Shown here in pieces: positions 17,501 to 25,534 of a stretch of DNA of 34,538 nucleotides. Both the position numbers and the translations under genes were made by a program. Source of the stretch: Allobosea sp. ASV33 (GTDB lineage: Bacteria; Pseudomonadota; Alphaproteobacteria; Rhizobiales; Beijerinckiaceae); NCBI RefSeq assembly GCF_016428755.1, contig NZ_JAELTI010000060.1:1-34538 (forward strand), given 5' to 3'. A model generated the notes under the pieces. It searched no databases and was not told the DNA's origin. It saw only the letters and a program-made list of their open reading frames with translations. How positions within the stretch are numbered: the stretch's first letter is position 1; every line of letters starts with the position of its first letter.

Positions 17501-18520
17501 CAGATAGTCCTTCGATTGCCCGGCAGCGTCCTGCCGCCAACGCCGCTCGGGCATTTCGGTATTGAGCGTGGCGAAGAACAGGTTCTGGAGAACGGCGAGG
17601 TAGTAGCCATGGCCTTCGGGCGTTGTGGCGGGTGGCTCCTTCAGAAGGCTAGCGAGCGCGCTGGCATCAAAAAGCTCCGCCGGGACCAGCCGCTTCTCCT
17701 TGATGAACCACACGAACATGAGACGCGTGAGGAGGCGAATCAGCGCGGTCTCCCTGGTGCCTTCGCCATGGCCTTGCCCTTTGGGGAATGACAGCGGTGC
17801 GCTGGTGCTCGCCCAAGCGAACCAAGTGGCCAGTTCTTCGTAGAAACGTTTGTTGAGTTCTGCGGCCGAGAGCGTGTCGAGCCACAGATCGTAGAGCGCG
17901 CGAAAATCCGAAGGTGTCTTGCGCTGGGCGAGCGCGGCGAGCGACAGGTCGGCCAGGATCTCGACGTGAGCGCGGTGCGGATTCGCAAGGTCGATGTCCT
18001 TGACAAGGCTGATGCGTCCTCCGACCACGTCGCGCGAGGCGTCACGGCGGTTAGCACGGCGATCAATCACTGCCAGCGTCGCCTGGCCGCCTTGCCGGAA
18101 CAGCAGGATGACGGGCATCGAGAATCCGCGATTGAGTGCGCGCACGATTGCCACGAGTTGCCGGCGCGACCAGCCACCGTCATCGAGGTCGATCGCGAGG
18201 AAGACAAAGGAATCGATTGCGCCGCGCTGGAACGTCCCGCCGGTCGCTGGGGCGCCGCCACGTGACAGAGCAGGAAGCTCATCGCCAGTGAGCTGGAACA
18301 GGAAATGCACGCCGCGCCAACGGTCGAGCGTGTCGAAGCGCGTTGTTTCCATGCCCAACGCCACGAGAAAATCGGCGGGGCGGCTGGGGGCATCCAGCGT
18401 CTTGGGGCTGCGATAGCCCATCGCTTCTAGCAGTGCGCGGCCAGCGCCCTCGAGGTCGGCGCCGGTAAGCCCGCGAACCGCGTTGCGGATCGCAGCGAGA
18501 CGTTCAGACGTGTGGCTCAT
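14495..18520 (-). CDS. Eco57I-like N6-adenine DNA methyltransferase (type IIG/PglX-like)
   Basis: A 1341-residue enzyme. Motif I is DPAVGSGAF at 597-605 and motif IV is NPPY at 849-852, the gamma-class adenine methyltransferase order. An N-terminal region of about 500 residues precedes the catalytic part, including SFYTPREVVDFMV, which is typical of Eco57I/BREX PglX-like enzymes. The C-terminal third carries a TaqI-like target recognition domain (YPDIFERPSFAW, GNTTYFI, NSSVFDWFYRQ). I see no clear PD-(D/E)XK nuclease motif, so cleavage probably comes from the PLD domain of the helicase. The ATG overlaps the helicase stop in ATGA (18517-18520). It likely marks host DNA and sets the target sequence. 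Confidence 0.93.
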   Translation of the reverse strand: MSHTSERLAAIRNAVRGLTGADLEGAGRALLEAMGYRSPKTLDAPSRPADFLVALGMETTRFDTLDRWRGVHFLFQLTGDELPALSRGGAPATGGTFQRGAIDSFVFLAIDLDDGGWSRRQLVAIVRALNRGFSMPVILLFRQGGQATLAVIDRRANRRDASRDVVGGRISLVKDIDLANPHRAHVEILADLSLAALAQRKTPSDFRALYDLWLDTLSAAELNKRFYEELATWFAWASTSAPLSFPKGQGHGEGTRETALIRLLTRLMFVWFIKEKRLVPAELFDASALASLLKEPPATTPEGHGYYLAVLQNLFFATLNTEMPERRWRQDAAGQSKDYLGHHVYRHATLFADPDKALDAFASVPFLNGGLFECLDTEIAADDARAALADRENVRLILRIDGFSDQPDRQPRLPNALFFGGAKGVDLSAWFEKAKAPRNVPGLIDLFERYKFTVEENTPLEEEAALDPELLGKVFENLLASYNEDTKTTARNKSGSFYTPREVVDFMVDEALVAWLLPKLPRELPFGAMRPRAPGLDFGAMPGELGLEQPPADARAANDGDEKRLRDLLSFASRSHDFSSAQVDALIAAIESCKAIDPAVGSGAFPLGLLQKLVHMLDLLDPGGEKWKARNRLYYERRLAEADTIPAANERGAEIERAKAALADFDAKFESGHYPDYTRKLFLIDRCLHGVDIQPIAVQIAKLRCFISLAVEQKEHPDRPNRGITPLPNLEAKFVAANTLTPLHRRGQAGLVSQDLLTNQRALREANRAFFAAPNGAAKRAVQKKIAALRKEIAVEVARDHTFAGDDAKKLAAWDPFDPNAFAPFFDGEWMFGLDASAEEGWFDIAFANPPYIRQEKIESFRVNDKPVVAKAQLKADYKTFVGTADIYVYFYERALRLLKSQGALAFITSNKWYRAGYGKELRAWLSTHARILKIIDFGDAPVFEAIAYPTILVGTRKSSPGMPRLNETIQSLNWTPIEGEDPKESVKRFPERFAVEAFAMPQADLLPGGWQLEPQAERELLARLRAGGTPLGEWCRGRFYYGIKTGLNEAFVVDGAKRAELIAADPKSDEIIKPFLRGRDVRRWKVEPADKWLIFTRRGIDIDGYPAVKKHLEEYRGALEPKPEHWKGARWPGRKAGSYMWYEIQDNIAYWQEFETSKILYPDIFERPSFAWDDAKYFAGNTTYFIPTKSKWLTAYLNSSVFDWFYRQVSNSIRGGYLRAFSDVMEKVPVPKVAPEIESAMELLVEVLQACPAQGARLEALINAFVCEMFFANELHGRNLRPFDTARAAGLMNLVGLEGPALVRGADDWSRHLADPAHALYATLFDLQSIDAVRIIESRT

Positions 18521-21500
18521 GCCGCAACGTTCCCGGGGCGGACAATCAGCCAGGTGATCAGATCATAGTCCAGGCTGGCGCGGGCCTGCGTGCCTTCGTC
18601 GGGCACACGCGCGCCGCGTGCGCCCGCCAAGACCGCCAGCGCCCTCGTCGCCGATGTTTCTCCGATCGAGGCAACTGAGGCGCGGATCAGTGCGTCGTAT
18701 CGTTCCATTTTCTCGCCATAGCCGGTTTCATCGTCGAATGCGTTGCACAATGCCTCGAAAGGCTCGCGATGCCCGATGCAGAGCGCTCGATACGCCTCCA
18801 GGATCGACTTGGGATGGCCAAAACCGAGGCGCACCGTGCCGTCATCCTTCACATAGACAAGATAATGAGGATCGAGTGGGTTAATCTTAGCCTGCTGGGG
18901 ATTTGGATCAGGCGGGCGGCGGCGCAGGCAGAAGATGGCACCAGGATCGAGGGTGCCACCTACGATTTCATTGGGCACGATCGCGTGGAGCCCCAGCGGC
19001 GCGGCGCGCAGCGCCTGTTCATTGCTGCGCGCGAAGCTGAGCAGGTCGGCGCGGAAATCATCAAGCGCAAAATCGGCCAGTGTCACGCCTCCGCCTGTTT
19101 CCTCCAGATCGAACACTTCATTCTTCAGGCGCAGCAATTGTTCGTCACGCCAGCGCGCATCGCCATCGGCCTCAGCGCGTGCGTTGAGCAGATCATCTTC
19201 GCCAGTTGCCGAGAGATCGACCAACGCCATGCGTGCCTCCACCCGATCCTTGAGGCGCAAATATTTGTTTAGGTCCTCTGTCGGCCAGAAATTGACCATA
19301 CGGATCGTAGTGTTGCGGCTGCCGATCCGATCAATCCTTCCGAAGCGCTGGATTAGACGCACCGGATTCCAGTGAATATCGACATTCACCAGCAGGTCGG
19401 CGTCTTGAAGATTCTGGCCCTCGGAAATGCAATCCGTGGCAATCAGTAGGTCGATCTCAAGGCTAGTTTCAGCGCCGCGCATCGACGCGCGGCGCTTGGC
19501 TCGGGGCGCGAAATTGACCAGCACGTCCTGGAAGCGCGCACTGCCGAACGTTGTCTTGCAGCCGTCACCTGTCACCAGCGCGGCCTGCAGCCCGCATTCG
19601 CGCGAGAGAGGCAGCAACTCCTCATAGAGATAACGGGCGGTATCGGTGAAGGCAGTGAATAAGATGATCTTGCGGTTGGCTTCGCCATCGCGATTGGTCG
19701 TGGGATTAGCTGCCTTTGCGCGGATGACGTCCTTAAGTCGGTCCAGCTTGGCATCGCGATCGGGCGTGACCTGGTGCGCTTCATTGGCAAGCGCGGCGAT
19801 CCGCTCGCGATCGCGTGTCAACGCCGCCTTCCACGCTGTCCGGTCGATATGGGCGAGGTTGTATTTGAGCGCGCCGCCAACCTCGAAAGCTTCTTCCAGC
19901 TCCTCGTCCAGTTCGATCTCGTCCGGAGCTAGCGTGTCGATCGCAGCCGTCGCATCGAAGCTATCGAGATCGCGGAGCCGTTGGTCGATCCGAGCGATCA
20001 TCCGGTCCATCGTTTGGCGGAACGAGCTTACAGAGCTTTCCAGCCGCTTTAGGAAGCCGACCTTCATCATCGCGACGAGATATTTTTCGCGATTGGCCTG
20101 ATCGAAGTTTCCGCCCGTGTCATACAGCGCGCGATACTTCGGGAGCACGAACGTCAGCGGCCCATAAAGTGCGAGTTCCAGCTTGCTGATCGCGGCATCG
20201 ACGTCCTCGAACCCCGGAAAGCCACCTCGGCTGTCGATGCTGGCGAAAACAGATTCTGGCGCGGCCCGCTTTGGGAAACCGCCGATCTTTTGCATCGAAG
20301 CCGCATAATGGCGCTCAACGTGCCTGCGGGAACGCGCGATAGTCACACCGTCGAGCAGGCCAAACAGCGCGGGCGGCAGCTTGTTCAAAAGTTCGCCGGC
20401 GTCGCGACTGCCGCTCTTTGCCCAATCGGCAAAGCGCCGCTGCGCGCCGCCGATAAGCGTGCCCAAGCTTGGAACGCCCAGGCTCGCGAAGCCGTCGCCT
20501 CTGTCTGCCGAGATCAGGTCGAGTTGAGCTTTCAGGTCACCCAAATCATTGTTCACCGGCGTGGCCGAGAGCAGCAGGACCTTGGTCTTAAGCCCTGCCT
20601 TGATTACGTCATCCAGCAGCCGCTCGTAGCGGCTACGACGCCCGCCTCCGCTCTTGTTCCGGGATGCGCTTCGAAAATTGTGGGATTCGTCAATTACGAC
20701 GAGATCGTAATTGCCCCATTCGATCCGCGCGAGATCGATGTCACCGACTTTCCCTCTCTCGCGCGAGAGGTCGGTGTGGGACAGAACGGTGTACCCGAAC
20801 CTGTCTTCGCGCAACGGATTCATCTCGCTGTTGTTGGTGGCGAGATACTCCGTCCAATTTTCGCGCAGCTTCTTCGGGCAGAGCACTAGCACGTTCTTGT
20901 TGCGCTTCTCGAACCACTTGACGACCGCAAGGGCGGTAAAGGTTTTGCCCAAGCCCACGCTGTCGGCGAGGATACAACCCCCATGCTTCTCGATCTTCGC
21001 AAGCACGGCACGTAGGCCATCACGCTGGAAATCGAACAGCGCGCGCCAGATCGCTGTTTGCTCGAACGCAGTCTGCTGTATCAGCGCATCTTCCGTCGCC
21101 TGATCGGCCAGGAAGTCGCCAAATAGGTGCAGTAGCGTCTTGAAATAGACGAGCTCGGGAGCAGCGTGGGCGTAGCTGGCTTGTAGGGCGCGAAGCACTT
21201 CCTCGCGCACATCCTCGGTAAGGTTCGTGTCACTCCACAGCTCGTCGAACCAGGCCAGCAGATCCTCTCGATCGCGGTCGCTATCGACGACCAAATTGAG
21301 CTCGATGTTCGACGAATCGCCCAACCCGAGCCCGTTGGCTGTGAAGTTCGAACTGCCAAGTATGGCATGCGGACGGCGTCCGTCATCGATATGGACCAGC
21401 TTGCCATGCAACAGGCCGGAACGCCTGACCGAACGTATCTCGACTCGGTCCTTAATCCATTGGGCGCAGCGTAGAGCCGCGGGCCGTTGCCTGATTTGGT

Positions 21501-21768
21501 CAGTGAGGCGTAGCCCAGACTCATCGAATGAGAAGGCGGGCGGGACAAGCCCTGCATTGTCCGCGTCCTTCAGGAATCTCGGCTCACCAAAGAGGAAGCG
21601 CATCTGCCCGACGCTGTCCAACGTCGTGCGGAGACAATCGTAAGCGAAGGTCGTGAAATAAGCCGAGACAACCGACAGGCGGCTGCCAGGGACCGCGCGT
21701 TCAGTGATGAACTCGCGGACCGCTCCCCTGCTGCGGTTATCTCTGATGCCCGATCGCCCCGCTTTCAC
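18517..21768 (-). CDS. SNF2-type helicase with N-terminal phospholipase D-like nuclease domain
   Basis: A 1083-residue protein. The N-terminal PLD-like domain has one HKD motif (H121-x-K123-x4-D128, then GSSNFTANGL). The SF2/SNF2 helicase part has Walker A SVGLGKT at 270-276, the DESH box at 360-363, LLLSATPVNN, and a C-terminal lobe with DCISEGQNLQ and QRFGRIDRIGS. PLD-helicase proteins of this type are common in restriction-like defence systems and are thought to translocate on and cut foreign DNA. The GTG start at 21768 has AAGGAA six bases upstream. It is the first large gene of the minus-strand operon and overlaps the methyltransferase start by four bases. Confidence 0.93.
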   Translation of the reverse strand: MKAGRSGIRDNRSRGAVREFITERAVPGSRLSVVSAYFTTFAYDCLRTTLDSVGQMRFLFGEPRFLKDADNAGLVPPAFSFDESGLRLTDQIRQRPAALRCAQWIKDRVEIRSVRRSGLLHGKLVHIDDGRRPHAILGSSNFTANGLGLGDSSNIELNLVVDSDRDREDLLAWFDELWSDTNLTEDVREEVLRALQASYAHAAPELVYFKTLLHLFGDFLADQATEDALIQQTAFEQTAIWRALFDFQRDGLRAVLAKIEKHGGCILADSVGLGKTFTALAVVKWFEKRNKNVLVLCPKKLRENWTEYLATNNSEMNPLREDRFGYTVLSHTDLSRERGKVGDIDLARIEWGNYDLVVIDESHNFRSASRNKSGGGRRSRYERLLDDVIKAGLKTKVLLLSATPVNNDLGDLKAQLDLISADRGDGFASLGVPSLGTLIGGAQRRFADWAKSGSRDAGELLNKLPPALFGLLDGVTIARSRRHVERHYAASMQKIGGFPKRAAPESVFASIDSRGGFPGFEDVDAAISKLELALYGPLTFVLPKYRALYDTGGNFDQANREKYLVAMMKVGFLKRLESSVSSFRQTMDRMIARIDQRLRDLDSFDATAAIDTLAPDEIELDEELEEAFEVGGALKYNLAHIDRTAWKAALTRDRERIAALANEAHQVTPDRDAKLDRLKDVIRAKAANPTTNRDGEANRKIILFTAFTDTARYLYEELLPLSRECGLQAALVTGDGCKTTFGSARFQDVLVNFAPRAKRRASMRGAETSLEIDLLIATDCISEGQNLQDADLLVNVDIHWNPVRLIQRFGRIDRIGSRNTTIRMVNFWPTEDLNKYLRLKDRVEARMALVDLSATGEDDLLNARAEADGDARWRDEQLLRLKNEVFDLEETGGGVTLADFALDDFRADLLSFARSNEQALRAAPLGLHAIVPNEIVGGTLDPGAIFCLRRRPPDPNPQQAKINPLDPHYLVYVKDDGTVRLGFGHPKSILEAYRALCIGHREPFEALCNAFDDETGYGEKMERYDALIRASVASIGETSATRALAVLAGARGARVPDEGTQARASLDYDLITWLIVRPGNVAA

Positions 21769-22129
21769 GCCTATTCCTTAATAATCAACACCGGACGCCA
21801 GAGGCGACGATACTTTCAATGCCAAGATAGGCTTGATCGAATTTCAAAGCTTATCGAGCGCCGCAAATTCGGATGCGGCGGCCCCCCAAGATTCTCAGGA
21901 ATCTTGGCATCTCTTAGCCCGCCTTCGCAACGGCGATGATCGCGGCGGGGGCACCGATATCTGGCTTTGCCAACAGCAGAATCGTATTTGCTCAAGGAGC
22001 TGAACATCACCGTTTCAGCTATCTGACGCAATTCGCAAAGCGAGGGGCGTTTCTCACCACGCAAAGTGACGGGGAGAGCCGTACTTATCAAGCTGCATTC
22101 GCCAGAGGCTAGCGGCGCCAAAGTTGATA
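21769..22129. other. 361-bp leader between controller and helicase genes
   Basis: No solid gene is seen. A minus-strand open frame at 21816-22121 has no recognisable sense; its middle can be read on in another frame (ending in AAIIAVAKAG), which hints at a decayed small gene. A perfect 9-bp inverted repeat, CCAAGATTC/GAATCTTGG, lies at 21886-21907 with a 4-base loop and no T-run. It may be an attenuator or a binding site in the leader of the helicase mRNA. Confidence 0.4.
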
Positions 22130-22342
22130 CTAGTCGGGACGTTTCAATAAGTCGGCGGCTTCGACACCAAGAACACGCGCTATCCGGTCGACGACATCGA
22201 TTCCCGCCGCGTACACGCTGCGTTCCAGCGAGCTGACATACGTGCGGTCGATGCCAGCGCGATGCGCCAATTCCTCCTGCGACAAGCCGCGCGCCTGTCG
22301 CAGCCTCCGCAGATTCAATGCCAGGACCTCACGAATTTCCAT
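22130..22342 (-). CDS. Small XRE-family controller protein
   Basis: A 70-residue protein that is almost all helix-turn-helix: LRRLRQARGLSQEELAHRAGIDRTYVSSLERSVY. Its size and position upstream of a restriction-like operon, on the same strand, recall the C (controller) proteins of restriction-modification systems, which time expression of the toxic part after entry into a new host. Paired repeats at 22366-22388 just before its start are likely its own operator. Direct control of the helicase operon is inferred. Confidence 0.9.
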   Translation of the reverse strand: MEIREVLALNLRRLRQARGLSQEELAHRAGIDRTYVSSLERSVYAAGIDVVDRIARVLGVEAADLLKRPD

Positions 22343-22365
22343 CCGCGGGACGGCAGCGCCTTGTC

Positions 22366-22388
22366 GAGTATTCGGCTACGGAGTATTC
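22366..22388. promoter_or_regulatory. Paired direct repeats before the controller gene
   Basis: GAGTATTC occurs at 22366-22373 and again at 22381-22388, 15 bp apart, 24-46 bp before the start of the XRE gene. Read on the minus strand they overlap a plausible promoter (TTGTAG, 17-bp spacer, AATACT). Controller proteins of restriction systems often bind such tandem sites to activate and then repress their own gene. Confidence 0.5.
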
Positions 22389-22578
22389 TCTACAATCGAC
22401 GGGAGGAAGATTTCCAACGTCACGCGTCGTCTTCCGACGCAACAACATCCCGGTGGGCGTGAACCTACGGGAAGGGCTGGGAAAGTCGCGGATCAGCGAA
22501 GACGCGCCGGGGAAGCAGAACCGGGCGAGCGCTTGGGCTGCCCCATCCTGGGCGATTTAGAGGATGGGGCTGACTGGC

Positions 22579-23886
22579 GTGAGCGACTGGTACTACGAGA
22601 AGAACGGCGAACGCGGCGGGCCGGTTAGTGGCGACGAGCTGAGAGCGATAGTGGCGAGCGGGGCGATCGGCCTCGCCAATCTCGTCTGGACGGCGGCCTT
22701 CGGCAGCGAGTGGAAGCGGCTCGGCGATACCGAGCTTGTGCCGTTGCAGCCGATCCTCCCACCGCCGTTGCCGGCCATAGAACCGCCGGCCCTCCCGCCC
22801 AAGTCCGAGCAGCCCACTTCCGAGCCGAACGACTTCCTGGACAGCGAGCTCGCCAAGGCGCTGATCGGCAGGAAGCAGGACCACTATCTCGCAAAGTGGC
22901 GGGCCATTCTGGCGAAGGCCGGCGGCGATCCCGCGAAGATCGCGACGACGAGTTCATGGAACTGGCCGGCGCTGTTCCTGCCCTATGGCTGGCTGCTGTA
23001 CCGCAAGTTCTACGTCCTTGGCGGCATCGTCCTGGCTTTCCAGCTCGCCTATGTGCTGCTGCCGGATAGCGTCCCGACCTCGGTTGCCCGCGGTTTCCTC
23101 TTCGCCACCTTCGGTCTGGGCGTCGGCTTCGCGCTCTACGGCAACGCCTGGTATCTCGATGCCGTCCGCAAGCGCTGGGAAGCCCTGCGCCAGGAACGGG
23201 ACCAGACGGCCGCGCTGGCGAAGGCCAGGCAGACCGGCGGCGTCAATCTCATCGCGCCTATCGTGGCGTTCGCCCTCGTCATCGCCGCAGCCGTCGTGCC
23301 ACATCTCAATCTGCCCGGCTGGGGCGGCTACGTCGCGTTGGTCCGCGACGGTTACATGACCGGCTATTCCAGCACGACCATCGGCAAGGCGCTCGCCGCC
23401 AGCTTCGACAATGCCGAGTGGCAGGCCTTCACCTCCGACAAGGGCGCGACGGTGGTGAAATTCACGGGCAAGATCAATGCGAGCCTGCATGCGAATGCGA
23501 TCGAGCAGCTCATGCGGCCGGTCAACGCGGCCGCGACCGAAAACGACATCAATGCGCGCTATGGCAGCTACGATACGCTGCTGCCCTACTACCAGACGGC
23601 GATCGACCACCTGAAGGCCCGCAACCGGCTTCAACCGATCGCGGACAAGCATGGTTGCGCACAGCAGACGACGCTGGCGGCCTGCGATGCACTGCGGGCG
23701 ACCTTCACTCTCATGCGCGAGGTGGTCCAGACCTGGGCCGAGGATGCCTATTGGCCGGTCGGCGAGCCGGTCGAGATCCAATGGACCGTCAATCCGGACG
23801 GACGCAGCTTCAGCCTGGCGAGCATGAACAGCAATGCATGGAAGGGGAAGCCGTTCAGCGACATTTTCGCCGTGCTCTACGACTGA
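22579..23886 (+). CDS. Membrane protein with GYF-like N-terminus and DUF2628-like region
   Basis: A 435-residue protein. It starts with a GYF_2 (DUF4339) domain, SDWYYEKNGERGGPVSGDEL to LVWTAAFGSEWKRLGD (about 1-55), followed by a proline-rich linker (PPPLPAIEPPALPP). A DUF2628-like part follows (WNWPALFLPYGWLLYRKFYVLG) with two or three membrane helices near 135-190, and another helix near 228-250 (APIVAFALVIAAAVVPHL). The C-terminal 180 residues are probably outside the cytoplasm. The GTG at 22579 is preferred over ATG 22564 because GYF_2 proteins begin MSDWYY and GATGGGG lies at usable spacing. Function unknown; first gene of a three-gene cluster at the right end of the island. Confidence 0.85.
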   Translation: MSDWYYEKNGERGGPVSGDELRAIVASGAIGLANLVWTAAFGSEWKRLGDTELVPLQPILPPPLPAIEPPALPPKSEQPTSEPNDFLDSELAKALIGRKQDHYLAKWRAILAKAGGDPAKIATTSSWNWPALFLPYGWLLYRKFYVLGGIVLAFQLAYVLLPDSVPTSVARGFLFATFGLGVGFALYGNAWYLDAVRKRWEALRQERDQTAALAKARQTGGVNLIAPIVAFALVIAAAVVPHLNLPGWGGYVALVRDGYMTGYSSTTIGKALAASFDNAEWQAFTSDKGATVVKFTGKINASLHANAIEQLMRPVNAAATENDINARYGSYDTLLPYYQTAIDHLKARNRLQPIADKHGCAQQTTLAACDALRATFTLMREVVQTWAEDAYWPVGEPVEIQWTVNPDGRSFSLASMNSNAWKGKPFSDIFAVLYD

Positions 23887-23939
23887 GCGAGCCCCGCGCC
23901 AGCAACCCGCATCTCTTCAGCCGACCGCGAGGCTCGACC

Positions 23940-24335
23940 ATGCGCCTGCCCCTCATCATCGCCGCCTGCCTTGCGGCCACCGCCGCCGTCGCCCAGGTGC
24001 CGCGCATCAAATGGCGGCCGATGGACTTTCCGCCGACGACGACCATCGAAGTCACCGTCCAGGGCGAGCAGCGCGACCTCGGCCCGTTCCGGCTCTTCTA
24101 CGAGTTCGCCAAGATGCAGAACTGGTCCTGCGCCTTCGACAATGCCGGCGGGCCGCGTTCCGGCCCCTCGACGCTGAGCTGCCAGGCGCCGGGCAAGCCA
24201 GCCTGGGATTTCTACGTCGAGCACTATCCCGACGAGAAGCGGCTGGTCTTTGTCGAAGGCAATTTCGCCGGCAATCCACGCACGGGCGAAGAGGTCGGCG
24301 GCATGCTGGCAATTTTCTTCAAGAACATGCGCTGA
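23940..24335 (+). CDS. Small exported protein, unknown function
   Basis: A 131-residue protein with a clear signal peptide (RLPLIIAACLAATAAVAQ, cleavage likely after AVA). The mature part has two cysteines (NWSCAFD and LSCQAP), perhaps a disulphide. No family is recognised. It lies 53 bp after the membrane protein gene and is probably co-expressed with it. Confidence 0.82.
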   Translation: MRLPLIIAACLAATAAVAQVPRIKWRPMDFPPTTTIEVTVQGEQRDLGPFRLFYEFAKMQNWSCAFDNAGGPRSGPSTLSCQAPGKPAWDFYVEHYPDEKRLVFVEGNFAGNPRTGEEVGGMLAIFFKNMR

Positions 24336-24389
24336 CCGAACGGTCACGCGCTCCGCCAAAGCCTGTCTATTCCCGCCACCAGGTGTCCG

Positions 24390-25004
24390 ATGACCAGAAC
24401 CGCTATCCTTCTCGCCGCTGCCCTGACTTGCTCCTTGGTCGGCAGCAGCGCGATCGCCCAAGTGCAGCCTGCCCCCCAAACCGGAGAGATCGCGGCTACC
24501 GTCACCACGTTTTGGATCACCACCAAAGCGCACACGCGGCCGGATCTGAAATCCTATGTCCGCTACTCGGTGAACAAGGACGCGACGACGCTGATCCAGC
24601 AGATGAGTTTCGTCTGCCCCAAGAGCCGACGCACATTCACCCATCTCGACTTCTTCCTGAAGGACATGATCGCGCAGGGCGCGCCCTATCCGTCGCTGCA
24701 CGACAAAATCGACGGCCAGTTCAGCCTCGACGGCCAAGGCCCGTTCACGCTGCCGGGCGTTTCCCTCGGCATCGAGCTCTATTTCGATCGCTCGCCCGTG
24801 GCCTACAAACAACTCGACCAGGTGCTGAACGCCAAGCTCATTCAACTGCGCCTCGGCCAAGCCAAGCTCGCCTACAACACCGACGGTGAATTCGACGAGC
24901 TCATGCGCGAGATCCTGCGAGAGAACACGAGCTTGACCGGCTTCTTCACCACAAAGGCCATGCTCGCCGACTGCCGCAAATACCGGGGGGAGAGCGCTCG
25001 CTAG
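24390..25004 (+). CDS. Exported protein, unknown function, last gene of the island
   Basis: A 204-residue protein with a signal peptide (TRTAILLAAALTCSLVGSSAIAQ, cleavage after AIA). The mature part has cysteines in FVCPKS and LADCRKY. It lies 54 bp after the previous gene, the third of the membrane/exported set. I do not recognise a family. It ends 106 bp before attR. Confidence 0.82.
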   Translation: MTRTAILLAAALTCSLVGSSAIAQVQPAPQTGEIAATVTTFWITTKAHTRPDLKSYVRYSVNKDATTLIQQMSFVCPKSRRTFTHLDFFLKDMIAQGAPYPSLHDKIDGQFSLDGQGPFTLPGVSLGIELYFDRSPVAYKQLDQVLNAKLIQLRLGQAKLAYNTDGEFDELMREILRENTSLTGFFTTKAMLADCRKYRGESAR

Positions 25005-25016
25005 CCCCTGCCACGT

Positions 25017-25025
25017 TTGCTACAA
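25017..25025 (+). repeat. Putative integrase arm-type site 1, right end
   Basis: TTGCTACAA is identical to 316-324 and 25030-25038. With the next copy it forms a pair at a 13-bp period. Confidence 0.5.
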
Positions 25026-25029
25026 TCAT

Positions 25030-25038
25030 TTGCTACAA
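25030..25038 (+). repeat. Putative integrase arm-type site 2, right end
   Basis: This second right-end copy of TTGCTACAA ends 72 bp before the attR core, nearly the same distance as the left copy has from attL (74 bp). Confidence 0.5.
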
Positions 25039-25110
25039 AACCATCCTGTTTCGTTCACCCCGGCAGTCGTAACTGCTTGTTAAAATTGGTGCCGTGAAAC
25101 TGGCTGAGGG

Positions 25111-25127
25111 TCCTAGTCCCCCAGCCA
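25111..25127 (+). repeat. attR core (17-bp direct repeat of the tRNA-Gln 3' end)
   Basis: TCCTAGTCCCCCAGCCA is identical to 225-241. The rest of a tRNA gene is absent before it, so this is the displaced core that marks the far end of the island. Confidence 0.92.
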
Positions 25128-25534
25128 TTCACATGGCTTTCCTCGGTTCTCCGGCACCTCGACGCAACGGCGCGCGCGCATCCGCGCGACGAGGCCGTGA
25201 CGGTTCCCGTTGGACGTCACGACGCTGCCGGTGTGCCGCTGCTGCATCGTCTCCCCCTCGACCCGCCTAAGCGAACCCGGCGAGCGCCCTGCCGGAATTT
25301 GCCGCCTCGTCATGCCGGTCGGTGGCGAGGAGCTGGGATTCGACATTTTAGGCCGGAGCAGGTTGCCAGCCCAGGAATACCACGAGCGGCGTGCGTCGGG
25401 CTAACCGCGCCGCCTTGTCACACGGAACCCGTTTCGCTCAATCCTGCACCGTGGATGGGCTGACCTTCGCCTTTGAGATCGGCGCGTGGCGGCGGAGAAT
25501 GGCCACTGCCCGTCCGGCCTCTTGAGGAACGATC
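25128..25534. other. Chromosomal intergenic stretch right of the island
   Basis: About 400 bp hold no convincing gene. This should be the sequence that followed tRNA-Gln before insertion. A GC-rich imperfect inverted repeat lies near 25170-25190. The promoter of the nitronate monooxygenase gene must lie in its last part, but no clear boxes were seen. Confidence 0.5.

Larger units (their letters stand above)
225..25127. mobile_element. Integrative genomic island in tRNA-Gln, about 24.9 kb
   Basis: The island is bounded by 17-bp perfect direct repeats: the tRNA-Gln 3' end at 225-241 and a copy at 25111-25127. A tyrosine integrase starts 95 bp inside the left repeat, and putative integrase arm sites lie inside both ends. 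Cargo comprises a clamp/clamp-loader module, a PD-(D/E)XK operon, a QueC-like/ImmA/PIN operon, a helicase-methylase-ATPase defence operon and a membrane/exported protein cluster. No relaxase, type IV secretion or coupling protein genes were found, and no obvious excisionase. This argues against a self-transmissible ICE. Origin by transfer is inferred from the architecture; no empty-site sequence is available here. Confidence 0.9.

Noticed and set aside
12970..21768. Assignment to DISARM or BREX
   Set aside because: No DrmB (DUF1998), no PglZ and no BrxC/PglY-like ATPase; PLD and helicase are in one chain, which does not match the usual gene set of either.
23877..24860. 327-residue minus-strand frame opposite the exported protein genes
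   Set aside because: The plus-strand frames have signal peptides and normal spacing; this one has no motif.
225..25127. Self-transmissible ICE or prophage
   Set aside because: No relaxase, VirB/Tra proteins, capsid, terminase or tail genes were seen.
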